64,000 nucleotides of DNA from Arsukibacterium sp. UBA3155 (GTDB lineage: Bacteria; Pseudomonadota; Gammaproteobacteria; Enterobacterales; Alteromonadaceae), in the NCBI GenBank assembly GCA_002364615.1, contig DEYP01000002.1, forward strand, positions 1 to 64,000. Direction: 5' to 3'. The first letter of the stretch is position 1. Every line of letters begins with the position of its first letter. Of this stretch, positions 35,759-45,108 are shown piece after piece. Position numbers and translations under genes: made by a program. The notes beneath the pieces were generated by a model. It was not told where the DNA came from, made no database searches, and worked only from the letters and a program-made list of their open reading frames with translations.

Positions 35759-37573
35759 ATGCAAAAAGCTACCCAGGATGAAAACAGCATCAGAATTGAT
35801 ACCCCGCTGGGTAAGGATGCGCTTTATCTGACCCGCTTTGTATTAGATGAAGGAATATCCCGGTTATTTTCACTGGCCGCAACGGTTTATACTAATGGTC
35901 AGGAAATAGCAGCTAAAGATTTGATTGGTAAAGAGGTTTGTATAACTCTTGAATTGGGAAATAACCGCCAGCGCCATATTCATGGTGTGGTAGCCTCGCT
36001 TAGTTCGCTGGGGTTACGGGTAAACAAAGACGCCGGTGGCAATAACTTTCGCGACTATCATCTTAGTATCGTGCCCGCAGCATGGTACATGCAGCATAAG
36101 GTGAATAGTCGCATTTTTAAAGCCAGCAATGTGCTGAAAATTGTTGAAATGCTGGCTGCTGAACATGGCATTACCCTGGACGCCAGTTCTAAAATCAGCG
36201 GCAGTTATCCCGATTACGAATATAAAGTACAGTACGAAGAAGCTGATTTCAGTTTTATCAGTCGCTTGCTGGAGCAAGAAGGTATTTTCTACTTTTTTGA
36301 ACACAGTAAAGGCCAGCATAAGCTGATACTGGCGGATAAAGCGTCGGCTTATCAGCCTTGCACAGAGAACCATGTTAAGTTTCACACCGGCACCCTGGCA
36401 GAGGCGCATATTAGCCAGTGGCAAAAAGCCATACGGATGGTACCGGGCAAGTTTGTGCAGCGTGGCTACAATCTGGAAAAGCCTAAAGCGTTACCTACCG
36501 GCACCTATGGCAAGGGGAGTCTGGTTAGTAAGCATGCTGATTATGAAATCTTTAAATACGAAGCAGAAGCTGACACCCACACCCGCGCGAACGCCATAGC
36601 CACAATCAGACTTGAAGCATTACAACGTGATATGGCCATGCAACAAGGGGCCAGCAGTTGTCGAAGTTTTACCGCCGGACGTACCTTTACTATCAGTGAG
36701 CATGAGGATAAAGCAGAAGAGGGCAAGCAGTATGTTATTACCGACTTGCGCTTAGATGCCGCCATTATCAGTCAAACGGGTGCTAATCAAAGCGCCGGGA
36801 TAATTATTAGCAACAGTTTCCGTTGTGTGCCCAAAGAGGTGGCATACCGGCCCTTATTACAAACCGCAAAGCCACTGGTGCAAGGCGTACAGACGGCTAC
36901 TGTAACCTGTAAAGGCTCTGAGGAGATTTCGGTTGACGAACTGGGCCGGGTAACCGTGAAGTTTCACTGGGATCGCAGTGACATAACTGATCATGAAAGT
37001 TCTTGTCCGATCCGGGTGAGTCAGAATTGGGCGGGCAAAAAATGGGGCATGTTTTTTTACCCGCGCCGGGATCAGGAAGTGCTGGTGGAATTTTTAAATG
37101 GTGATCCTGATCAACCGGTAATCATCGGTGCTGTTTACAACTCTGATCATATGCCGCCATACGATTTACCCACCGATAAAACACAGAGCGGGATTAAAAG
37201 CCGCTCCAGCGAAGGGGGGGCGGCCGATAATTTTAACGAAATTCGTTTTGAAGATAAGAAAGGCGATGAGCTGTTTTATTTGCATGCCGAAAAAAACTTT
37301 ACCATGCAGGTTGAACACGACCAACAGATCAGTATCGATAATGACAGTACGCGTCTGATTAAGGGTAGTGACCAGGACACGGTCAATAAAGACCGGACCA
37401 TTAAGGTGGATGGCGCTGAAACGCATAAAGTAGGGAAAGCACTCACTATTGAGGCAGGAGATGCCATTACCATTAAAACCGGCGCCGCCTCGATTGCCAT
37501 GAAAAGCGACGGATCCATTGCCATTAAAGGCGTTAACATTACGATCAATGGCGCTAAAGTCAGTATTAACTAG
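35759..37573 (+). CDS. vgrG: T6SS spike protein VgrG (TssI)
   Basis: A 604-residue spike trimer subunit. A gp27-like region (about 1-380, with YEYKVQYEEADFSFISRLLEQEGIFYFFEHS) and a gp5-like OB/needle part (PIRVSQNWAGKKWGMFFYPRRDQEVLVEFLNGDPDQPVIIGAVYN near 420-465, then a beta-helix with repeated ITIKTG-like strands) are seen. No extra C-terminal effector domain is present, so cargo must be carried by separate PAAR or Rhs proteins. The ribosome-binding site is weak. Confidence 0.95.
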   Translation: MQKATQDENSIRIDTPLGKDALYLTRFVLDEGISRLFSLAATVYTNGQEIAAKDLIGKEVCITLELGNNRQRHIHGVVASLSSLGLRVNKDAGGNNFRDYHLSIVPAAWYMQHKVNSRIFKASNVLKIVEMLAAEHGITLDASSKISGSYPDYEYKVQYEEADFSFISRLLEQEGIFYFFEHSKGQHKLILADKASAYQPCTENHVKFHTGTLAEAHISQWQKAIRMVPGKFVQRGYNLEKPKALPTGTYGKGSLVSKHADYEIFKYEAEADTHTRANAIATIRLEALQRDMAMQQGASSCRSFTAGRTFTISEHEDKAEEGKQYVITDLRLDAAIISQTGANQSAGIIISNSFRCVPKEVAYRPLLQTAKPLVQGVQTATVTCKGSEEISVDELGRVTVKFHWDRSDITDHESSCPIRVSQNWAGKKWGMFFYPRRDQEVLVEFLNGDPDQPVIIGAVYNSDHMPPYDLPTDKTQSGIKSRSSEGGAADNFNEIRFEDKKGDELFYLHAEKNFTMQVEHDQQISIDNDSTRLIKGSDQDTVNKDRTIKVDGAETHKVGKALTIEAGDAITIKTGAASIAMKSDGSIAIKGVNITINGAKVSIN

Positions 37574-37635
37574 TGCAAACGCAAACCTGAGCGAGTAAGA
37601 CACTGGCGCAGAATGCGTTGCAATACAGGTGAACA

Positions 37636-37926
37636 ATGAGCAAGCCCGCCGCGATAATTGGTTGTATGCATGTCTGCCCCAAAGTTACTGGCCAGGTACC
37701 GCACGTGGGGGGGCCTGTGCTGCAAGGCTCCCCTAATGTCAGCATTGCCGGTATGCCTGCAGCACGTAAGGCCGACAAGCTGCTATGTGTCGGACCGCCT
37801 GACAGCATCAGCGGCGGCTCGGCTACCGTGTTTATCAATGGCAAGAATGCGGCCAGGCTTGGCGATGACACAGCCCATGGCGGCAAGATAGTGGTAGGGG
37901 TCCCCACCGTGCTGATTGGTGGCTAG
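37636..37926 (+). CDS. PAAR-domain spike tip protein
   Basis: A 96-residue stand-alone PAAR protein that sharpens the VgrG tip and links effectors to it. Repeats with the motif pattern PHVGGPVLQGSPNVSIAGMPAAR, GSATVFINGKNAARLGDDTAHGG and VVGVPTVLIGG are typical. Cysteines and histidines that hold the tip zinc (HVCP, HVGG, THGG type) are present. It lies between vgrG and the Rhs module, fitting a role in delivering the Rhs protein, which itself has no PAAR domain. Confidence 0.92.
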   Translation: MSKPAAIIGCMHVCPKVTGQVPHVGGPVLQGSPNVSIAGMPAARKADKLLCVGPPDSISGGSATVFINGKNAARLGDDTAHGGKIVVGVPTVLIGG

Positions 37927-37973
37927 GTTATATCAAGAATAAGGCAACGGGGTGGCACTGGTATGGCTGAACA

Positions 37974-39020
37974 ATGATGCAAACATTTTCTGATCTGGCA
38001 GAGCGTAGTCATCTGCTATGGTTGCAACGCGACCGCTTCAGTAGCAGTGACTACATTACGCTTACCCAGTTGCAGCAGCATGACAATCGCCTGCTGCAAA
38101 GTGTGCGTTTATGCCAGCGTTATCTGAGCCAGCAGCTCGATTTGCCGTTGTGGCTGCAGGCGTTGCTGGATAATCGTGTGGCTGAACTGGACAGCTTGTT
38201 GGCGTTGCCGTTGACTTTATCTGCTCAGGTGTTACTGGCAGAGCTGTGGCTGGCGTTGCAGCAAAAAACCAAAGCACATTATTTTGAGCAGTACTGCCGC
38301 TCAGAACAAAGCCTGTTACTCTGCCTGCTTGCTGACAAACCCGCTGCTAGTCGCCTGTTTGACGTTATGCAGTCTTTTGACAGACGAAGCGCCGTGCAGT
38401 TAGCCGGGCAGTGTGGTTTAACGACTCAGCGTGCTGCTTTATTAAAGCAGACAACCGATCATACTCTGGGCGCGGCACGTCTGGCCGAGCTTAATTACGC
38501 ATTATATTTATTGGGGCAGCATAGCGACGAATTTGAGTTGGTACTGCAGTTACACAATGCAGAATGTCTGACGACACGACAACTGCAATTATTGCTGCTG
38601 GGTGCCTGCACGGAGCGCAAAATACGGATCGTTAATGCGCTATGTAGCAGCGACACTGCTTTGGCGGTCAATGCGATGGGGTTTAGCGGATTGGCTAAGT
38701 TTTGTCCGGTATTACTTGAGATAACGCAAGAACCTGCCCACCGGGTTGCAGCGCAAAGTGCTCTGATAACGATGCTCGGTGCGCTGGCAGCTGATAATTT
38801 ACAAACGGAGCTGGCGGCAGATAGACAAAGGTTGCCAGCCGATACAACCGAGCCGATGCTTGGCGGGCAGCTGCTGAATTCGTTAGATTTTGCTGCGTGT
38901 TGGGCCAGCGGCAATCAGTATCAGCGTTTTGCTGCGGCTGCTCTGCGGGTATTGCAGACCCCTGGTCTGGCTCTGGCTGAACCAAACAACTGGCAAGGTG
39001 GACTATGGCCGGTTGCATAG
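37974..39020 (+). CDS. T6SS-linked helical protein, TIGR02270-like
   Basis: A 348-residue protein, rich in leucine and glutamine and predicted all-helical, without a signal peptide. The arrangement of an N-terminal LWLQRDR helix and repeated leucine helices resembles the TIGR02270 group found next to T6SS genes in Pseudomonas and myxobacteria; I cannot confirm membership. It overlaps the following ketosynthase-like gene by 16 bases. A role as chaperone or adaptor for the downstream Rhs protein is an inference from position. Two adjacent ATGs open the frame. Confidence 0.65.
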   Translation: MMQTFSDLAERSHLLWLQRDRFSSSDYITLTQLQQHDNRLLQSVRLCQRYLSQQLDLPLWLQALLDNRVAELDSLLALPLTLSAQVLLAELWLALQQKTKAHYFEQYCRSEQSLLLCLLADKPAASRLFDVMQSFDRRSAVQLAGQCGLTTQRAALLKQTTDHTLGAARLAELNYALYLLGQHSDEFELVLQLHNAECLTTRQLQLLLLGACTERKIRIVNALCSSDTALAVNAMGFSGLAKFCPVLLEITQEPAHRVAAQSALITMLGALAADNLQTELAADRQRLPADTTEPMLGGQLLNSLDFAACWASGNQYQRFAAAALRVLQTPGLALAEPNNWQGGLWPVA

Positions 39021-39997
39021 CCGTTAAAGAATATGCCGCGGTGCTGGGTAAAACTTCAGTTACTGATTGGGCAATGCAGCTGGATGCGGTGCCGGTAGCG
39101 CCCACACTTTCTATGCTTAACGGACAATGGCGGCAATTTAACCGCGTAGCTGAGCTTGAACCCGGTATGTCGTTTGCGGCAAGGTTGGTTGCCTTACTGG
39201 CTGGTTTGTGGCCGCAATTAACTGCTGCGCCCGCAGCGGCGCCGGTTTTGTTAGTGTTACCCGAGCAATTGGCTAGCGATCCCCTGTTAGCACAATTTGT
39301 CAGTAGCCTGCAGCAGGCGTTTCCGACGTTGTTAAGCCATTGCGCATGCCAGATATTTCCTTATGGCTGCAGTGCAGCATTGCTGGCGCTTTCTGCTGCC
39401 AGGCAGTTACTTGAGGAAGGGACGCCGGTGGTATGGCTGATTGCAGTGGATAGCCCGGTAACCAGTTACCTGCCATTGGCAACAGGGGCATCTGCCAGCA
39501 ACGGGCAGGCGGTTGATTTGACAGATGCGCTGCAAACTGAACAGGTGCTGTGGTCTGAGGGCGCCGTGGCAATGGCCCTTAATCAGGATGACGCGGGTTT
39601 ACGGTGTCAGCATCTGGCAGCAGATGCCACGGTTAGTCATACCAGCGCCGACCTGGCTATGGGCCATTTATTTGTGGGGGCTGCACAGGGTAGCAAAGGC
39701 CCACTTAGCCAACTGTATTTGCCAGACAATGGCAGCACTGCAGTGACCGCATGTTGGCAGCGTCATTATTCCTGCCTGGCACCGAAAATTGATATGAGTA
39801 CTCAGCTGCACTTTCCTGCCTATTATACCGGTGAACTTGGTGCGGCCGGCGGTGTTTACCGGCTATTACATTTATATCTGGGGTACAAAAGCGGAAGCCT
39901 GAATGGCGCTACCCTGCAGTGCGAAATTTCACCGCGGCTGTATCGTGCCGTGGCCGTTTTCAGTTGGCAGCATGCCAGCAGCATTTCTGAATTTTAA
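39005..39997 (+). CDS. Degenerate ketosynthase/thiolase-fold protein in the T6SS effector locus
   Basis: A 330-residue protein resembling both halves of a beta-ketoacyl synthase. Residues about 120-140, YGCSAALLALSAARQLLEEG, align with the nucleophile segment (cysteine C122 at the active position). About 276-295, GELGAAGGVYRLLHLYLGYKSG, align with the C-terminal GHxxGAAG segment, but the histidine expected there is missing. So the fold is likely kept, while condensing activity is doubtful. It sits between the helical protein and rhs with overlapping or close spacing, so a role in effector loading or modification is possible but unproven. Confidence 0.6.
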   Translation: MAGCIAVKEYAAVLGKTSVTDWAMQLDAVPVAPTLSMLNGQWRQFNRVAELEPGMSFAARLVALLAGLWPQLTAAPAAAPVLLVLPEQLASDPLLAQFVSSLQQAFPTLLSHCACQIFPYGCSAALLALSAARQLLEEGTPVVWLIAVDSPVTSYLPLATGASASNGQAVDLTDALQTEQVLWSEGAVAMALNQDDAGLRCQHLAADATVSHTSADLAMGHLFVGAAQGSKGPLSQLYLPDNGSTAVTACWQRHYSCLAPKIDMSTQLHFPAYYTGELGAAGGVYRLLHLYLGYKSGSLNGATLQCEISPRLYRAVAVFSWQHASSISEF

Positions 39998-40011
39998 GGA
40001 TATTAACTGGC

Positions 40012-43000
40012 ATGGCAGCGCATTCTTTAACCCTTAAATCCCAGTCGGGCAAAATGTATGTATTTTGCACAGAAACCCAGGGTCAAAGTGGTACACCGTT
40101 GCAATTTGCCAGCCGCGATGCGGCGACCAACTGGATCCGTCAATCATTCGATCGTAGCGCCACCCAAAGCGACAGTATCAGACACGTATATCAATGGTTT
40201 TGTAAGCAGCCAACGGCAGCAGATTTGGCAGCACCTCTTAGCGCCGTGCGCGACGCTGAATTATGCCGTACTCTTGCCACCGTGCTGCTTGAGGGCAAAC
40301 TTCTGATCCTGCAGTTGCCTGAACAAAAAATTGTTTTAACAGCGCCTGAGTCAGTCACGCCGCCAGCGACCACTGCCAAAACTCTGGCGCAAGGGGGCAG
40401 AGCCACAGCCACAAGTTCGGCCAATGCTCACCCTGAAGGTGAGGTTGCTGTAACTTCTAAGCAGGCTGGCACTAACGCCGCCAATCAACACACACCAGAA
40501 ACTGACAAGGTCGAAACCTGTGGCGATCCGGTGTCTATGTGCACCGGAGAGGAGATCCTTGAGCTAACCGACTTTGAGCTGGCCGGGCCTTTAGCAATGC
40601 AATGGCGACGTACTTACCGCTCCAGCCAGAGCCATCAGAATATTGGTTTTGGCTATGGTTGGCGTAGTAATTTTAACCTGTATATCGACAGCATAACTGA
40701 TGAAGACGGGGCGAAAGCATTACTGCTGGTTAATGAAGAAGGCCGACAGCTGCACTTTTTGAAGCCAGAGCCGGGCCAGACCAGTTATCAGTTGGCTGAG
40801 TCGCTGGCGCTGCGAGCTGAAACCGATGGCAGCCTGGTGCTGCTAAAACCAGATAATACCCATTGGATATTTGTACCGGCGGCTAGCAAACCTGTTTTGA
40901 AAAGCGGTAGGCCTGATCATAAACAACGCTGGGTACTTCATCAGGTAATGGATAGTCTGGGGCGTTATTTACAACTTTTTTATAACCGGCAAAACCAGCT
41001 AAGCCGGATTGATTACACCCGCAAAAAAGGCATTGAATTGCATTACAACACCGCGGGCTTATTAAGCCACATTGAAGCGGTTAGCCTGAGTGAACAGGGG
41101 GCAAAGGGCACAGAACTGCTACTGGCGCAGTATCATTATAATGATGACAATGAGCTTGTCAGCGCCATTAATAGTGGCGGTGAAACCGAAAAATACCAAT
41201 ACAGTCAGCATTTGCTGACGGTACGACAGCGGGCGAGTGGATTTTGTCATTATTTCAGCTGGCAAGGTGCAGGCCCTAACGCCCGCTGTGTTCGTAACTG
41301 GGGTGACAATGGCATTTATGATTACCGCTTCAGTTATGATGATAGTAATCGCAGTGCCCACAGTATCGATGGTAATGGCCATTGCTGGCAGTACTTTCAT
41401 AATGAACGTAATTTGCTGATAAAAAAGGTGGCCCCAGACGGCGCCACCTGGCAATACAGCTGGAATAAACAGGGCAAGAAAACCACTGAAACACTGCCCG
41501 ATGGCAGTCAGACGCGTTTTTATTACAATGACAATGGTCAGTTGGTTACTCAGGAACACGCTGACGCGGCAATTAGCCATTTCCAATACAATGAGCTGGG
41601 TCAACGCTGCGGTATTATTGATGCTGAAGGGCGACAATGGCGCCGGGACTATAGTGCGGGCGGCTTGTTATTACGTGAAACCAACCCCGATAATTCAGTT
41701 ACCCGTTACCAATATAATGCTGAGAACCAGCTGGAAAAAGTGTATTTGCCTGCAGGCGGCGTACAGCGCTTATTGTGGAGCGACGAGAGTCAGTTACTTG
41801 CGGTAAAACACAATGACGCATTAACCCGTTTCAGCTATGACAGTCTGGGCCGGTTAAATGGTATTGTTGATGCCAGTGGCCTGGTCACCGAATATCAGTA
41901 TAATCTGGCTGGTAAACTGGTAAAACAGACCCAGTACCCGGCCGACGCTTCAGCAACTGGTGCAGCAGACACCTCGCCAGATATTTTAGCGGCGGATCTG
42001 CCGGATAGCCCCATTCAGCGAATAGAGCAGCACTACCGTTATGATAGTAGCGGCCGCTTGCTCAGTACCACCAATACCCACGGCGATGTGACGCAGCGCG
42101 AGTTCGCCGGGTTAAGCCAGCCGACCAGCCTGCTGCAAGCAGACGGCAGTGGTTTTAATTACCAGTATGATAACGAGCGCAACTTAACCGCCATAATGCG
42201 TAGTGACGGCGCCCGTTATCAGCTGGATTATGATGCACAGGAGCGTCCGGTAAGGTTACAGGGCTTTGATGGCCGGTTGCAGCATTTTCACTATGATATT
42301 AACGGCCACGTTGCCAGTGTGCGTGATGGCAGCAAACGCCAGCTAAAAGTTAAACGCGACCAGCGCGGCCGGATCACCGAACAAACGGCGTTATATGGTC
42401 AGATGCTGGCCAGTAATCATTTTCATTATGATAAAATTGGCCGGATATTGCGGGCCAGCAATGGCCAGCGCAAACTGCGATTTAATTATCATTTAAACGG
42501 TAAGCCCACCGAAATTTGGCAGGATAACAGCTGCATATATCATCAATATAATGAGCAGGGTAAATGCAGCACGACCCAGCTGCCTGATGGCACCACGATA
42601 GACTACCGTTACAGCGAAGAAGGCCAGCTAAGCCAGTTGGCCGTCAATCAGCAGCCTGTTCTTTGGCGCACTTTCGACAGTGCCGGACGCGAAACTGCCC
42701 GCGAATATGACAGTGGCCTGACGTTAGCGCAGCAGTTTGATGCCTTTAACCGCTTAACCATGCAGCAGTGGCATCGGGGTGAGCAACGTCAGCAGCGCCA
42801 GTACCGTTACACGGCACTGCACCAGCTGAAAAAAGTAACGGATAACCAGCTGGGTAACACTGAGTACCAATACAACAAGCTTGACCAGCTTACCAGTAAA
42901 ACGCATAGCACAGATAGCAGTCAGAACGAGAGTCATCAATGGGATAGCTTTGGCAACCCAACCGGCGAAGGCATTGAAGTAAAGCATGACCGGCTGCTGC

Positions 43001-44088
43001 GCTATCACGATAAGCAGTTTCAGTATGATGACAGCGGCAATCAGCTTGCAGTCTCAGCGCCTGATATTAGTCAGCAACGGAAGTTTAATGGTTTTAACCA
43101 GCTAACCAGTGTCAGCGGCAATGGCACTATCAGCCGTTACGAGTATGATGCTCTGGGCCGGCGCAGTGCTAAAATCGTTGGCAACGAGCGCACTGAGTAC
43201 TACTGGGATGGTGATAAACTTATCGGTGAAACCCGTGCGGGTACTAGCAGTGCGGGCGAGCAAATCTGGTATGTCTATGAGCCAGGCACGAGTAAACCTT
43301 TACTGTTTATCAGAAATGGCGAAATTTATTATTACCAGTTAGACCAGCTTGGTACGCCGATATCAGTAACCGACACTAATAACCGCATAGTCTGGCAGGC
43401 CAGCTACTCCGTATTTGGTAAAGCAACTGTAACGCGTAACGAAATCGATAACCCGTTACGTTTTCAAGGCCAGTATTTTGATAGCGAAACTGGCCTGCAC
43501 TACAACCATTTTCGTTACTACGACCCCGACACCGGCCGTTTTATCAGCCAGGACCCCATAGGCCTGCTTGGCGGCATTAACCACTACCAGTATGCCCCTA
43601 ATCATATCAATTGGGTGGATCCGTTAGGGCTGAGTTGTAAGGAAGATAAATATAAAAAAGGAGTTGTATTTGCAGGGCATGGCTCTGTAAAAATATCTAA
43701 ATCGACAGTTGTACCTGATGGGACCTCAATAACATTTTTTAGTAAAGACGGAGCTGTAATAACTGATGATCTAGGAGTGGCAATTGAGAATTGGGACCCA
43801 TTAGACGATGCATACCATCGAACTTTTACGTCAGGTGAGACGATTCCAATGTATTGTTTGTATCCTAATTGTGGTTCATTAAATATTCAACCAACGTCAA
43901 CGCAGGTTAACAGACCTACTACGATTGACAAGTTGTTAAAACCCGATATGGGTAATTGCAGATGGGCAGCCTGTACGTTTGATGAAGACCATGAAAATGC
44001 AAATCTAATATTTCATACTGACGGTGTTTATAAAAAAGTAAACGGTCAATATTTTGTAGAGGTTGATGGCAAATGGATAAAAGCATGA
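40012..44088 (+). CDS. Rhs-family T6SS effector with Stv-like C-terminal domain
   Basis: A 1358-residue polymorphic toxin-type protein. Residues 1-110 form an N-terminal domain I do not recognise; DPVSMCTGEEILELTDFEL (from 172) starts the DUF6531-type region; YD repeats fill about 360-1130; the conserved core end DPIGLLGGINHYQYAPN...DPLGL lies near 1180-1206 and marks the self-cleavage site. The last 150 residues are variable, with AGHGS and VPDGTSITFFSKDG resembling the 'putative adhesin Stv' domain. GC content drops clearly at the junction near 43630, a usual sign of tip swapping. No PAAR domain is fused. AAGGAT precedes the ATG. Confidence 0.9.
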   Translation: MAAHSLTLKSQSGKMYVFCTETQGQSGTPLQFASRDAATNWIRQSFDRSATQSDSIRHVYQWFCKQPTAADLAAPLSAVRDAELCRTLATVLLEGKLLILQLPEQKIVLTAPESVTPPATTAKTLAQGGRATATSSANAHPEGEVAVTSKQAGTNAANQHTPETDKVETCGDPVSMCTGEEILELTDFELAGPLAMQWRRTYRSSQSHQNIGFGYGWRSNFNLYIDSITDEDGAKALLLVNEEGRQLHFLKPEPGQTSYQLAESLALRAETDGSLVLLKPDNTHWIFVPAASKPVLKSGRPDHKQRWVLHQVMDSLGRYLQLFYNRQNQLSRIDYTRKKGIELHYNTAGLLSHIEAVSLSEQGAKGTELLLAQYHYNDDNELVSAINSGGETEKYQYSQHLLTVRQRASGFCHYFSWQGAGPNARCVRNWGDNGIYDYRFSYDDSNRSAHSIDGNGHCWQYFHNERNLLIKKVAPDGATWQYSWNKQGKKTTETLPDGSQTRFYYNDNGQLVTQEHADAAISHFQYNELGQRCGIIDAEGRQWRRDYSAGGLLLRETNPDNSVTRYQYNAENQLEKVYLPAGGVQRLLWSDESQLLAVKHNDALTRFSYDSLGRLNGIVDASGLVTEYQYNLAGKLVKQTQYPADASATGAADTSPDILAADLPDSPIQRIEQHYRYDSSGRLLSTTNTHGDVTQREFAGLSQPTSLLQADGSGFNYQYDNERNLTAIMRSDGARYQLDYDAQERPVRLQGFDGRLQHFHYDINGHVASVRDGSKRQLKVKRDQRGRITEQTALYGQMLASNHFHYDKIGRILRASNGQRKLRFNYHLNGKPTEIWQDNSCIYHQYNEQGKCSTTQLPDGTTIDYRYSEEGQLSQLAVNQQPVLWRTFDSAGRETAREYDSGLTLAQQFDAFNRLTMQQWHRGEQRQQRQYRYTALHQLKKVTDNQLGNTEYQYNKLDQLTSKTHSTDSSQNESHQWDSFGNPTGEGIEVKHDRLLRYHDKQFQYDDSGNQLAVSAPDISQQRKFNGFNQLTSVSGNGTISRYEYDALGRRSAKIVGNERTEYYWDGDKLIGETRAGTSSAGEQIWYVYEPGTSKPLLFIRNGEIYYYQLDQLGTPISVTDTNNRIVWQASYSVFGKATVTRNEIDNPLRFQGQYFDSETGLHYNHFRYYDPDTGRFISQDPIGLLGGINHYQYAPNHINWVDPLGLSCKEDKYKKGVVFAGHGSVKISKSTVVPDGTSITFFSKDGAVITDDLGVAIENWDPLDDAYHRTFTSGETIPMYCLYPNCGSLNIQPTSTQVNRPTTIDKLLKPDMGNCRWAACTFDEDHENANLIFHTDGVYKKVNGQYFVEVDGKWIKA

Positions 44089-44495
44089 TATTCGGTAATG
44101 CACGTGGAGGCATATATATTCATGGGAACAATGAAATTAATATTCCCGATTATGACCCTAATCAAATATTTTCTGCTGAAGAATCCGAATTTAAATTTAA
44201 ACTGATCGACGCACTAGTTAAGTGTTACCGCACTGGACTGTTAGTTAATATTCGTAGGCATATTGCTGTTTCTAAAGTATCAGAGTTATCAGAGAAATGT
44301 ATATTTGAATGGAATAATGAACAGGTCTCACTTGCGGAGGCTGAGATAATTATTAAAACGAATAGCGAGATTTACTTTTTTAAAACATCCCTGATTTATA
44401 ACGTTTTTAGGCATGACTATAAACCAGATAGTCGAATGATTACTATACTCATAGAGCAATTTGGAAGAGGGGGATTTCATGCATATGATTTCTAA
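44073..44495 (+). CDS. Candidate immunity protein for the Rhs C-terminal domain
   Basis: A 140-residue cytoplasmic protein, AT-rich, unlike anything I recognise. It starts 16 bases inside the end of rhs, a position that in Rhs loci is nearly always the cognate immunity gene. The sequence is mixed alpha-beta, with a VSLAEAEIIIKTNSEIYFFK core. The ATG lies within the terminal codons of rhs and is likely translated by re-initiation. Function is inferred only from place and composition. Confidence 0.55.
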   Translation: MDKSMIFGNARGGIYIHGNNEINIPDYDPNQIFSAEESEFKFKLIDALVKCYRTGLLVNIRRHIAVSKVSELSEKCIFEWNNEQVSLAEAEIIIKTNSEIYFFKTSLIYNVFRHDYKPDSRMITILIEQFGRGGFHAYDF

Positions 44496-45108
44496 TGTGC
44501 CGCAGCCCGTATTTGCTTTTTTGTATTTAATGTGGGGGGGAGTAAAGCACAAATATATGACTTTTCTCACCCCTAAATATGCGGCTGAAGCGAAACAGGA
44601 TCTTGCAGGGCTAAAGCGTGATTGTGAAGCCATAATTTGGATCCTTAAAAACAAGTATGCCGACTATAGTCAAGCTGTTGCCCGTGCCTACACAAATCAG
44701 CACGTAATCAATTTTGCGGCAACTAAAGCCACCATTTTTTTGCATGAAGATATGTTTCAATTAGCTGGGGTGAGATTTGATGAACGGCTGATTCCCGGAC
44801 ATATAGTAAAGGAGGAGGTGTTAAGGTTTTACGTAGATTATCCATCAGTGGTTAGTATTTTAAGGCATATTTATCGGGATTTCGTTAGAAATGGAAACGA
44901 TGAAGCTGCTTGTCTCGAGATGCGTAATAAACTGAAAACGAAATATTCCGCTGACATTGAAAATTTCATTGATGCAATAAACGATCTTTCTCATTTTGAC
45001 TCAATCGATTACGCAATCGCTTTGCAGGACTACGATCATCCGGAACGAGCTGAAAAGTTTTTTCGAACTTTAGAACAAGCACTGAATGAAACTATTACCA
45101 AACACTAG
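44479..45108 (+). CDS. Second small gene of the Rhs tip, unknown function
   Basis: A 209-residue protein that overlaps the preceding gene by 17 bases; GAGGGGG about 6 bases upstream decides the ATG at 44479 over a TTG at 44461. Predicted mostly helical and charged (LKRDCEAIIWILKNKYADYSQAVARAY; ERAEKFFRTLEQALNE), with a hydrophobic N-terminal piece (PVFAFLYLMWGG). AT-rich like the toxin tip, so it probably moved with it. It could be the true immunity gene, a second immunity gene or a helper; nothing visible decides. Confidence 0.6.
   Translation: MHMISNVPQPVFAFLYLMWGGVKHKYMTFLTPKYAAEAKQDLAGLKRDCEAIIWILKNKYADYSQAVARAYTNQHVINFAATKATIFLHEDMFQLAGVRFDERLIPGHIVKEEVLRFYVDYPSVVSILRHIYRDFVRNGNDEAACLEMRNKLKTKYSADIENFIDAINDLSHFDSIDYAIALQDYDHPERAEKFFRTLEQALNETITKH

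Noticed and set aside
34874-37926. hcp-vgrG-PAAR as part of a prophage tail module
   Set aside because: No capsid, terminase, lysis or integrase genes; the whole set of TssA-TssM genes shows it is a T6SS.
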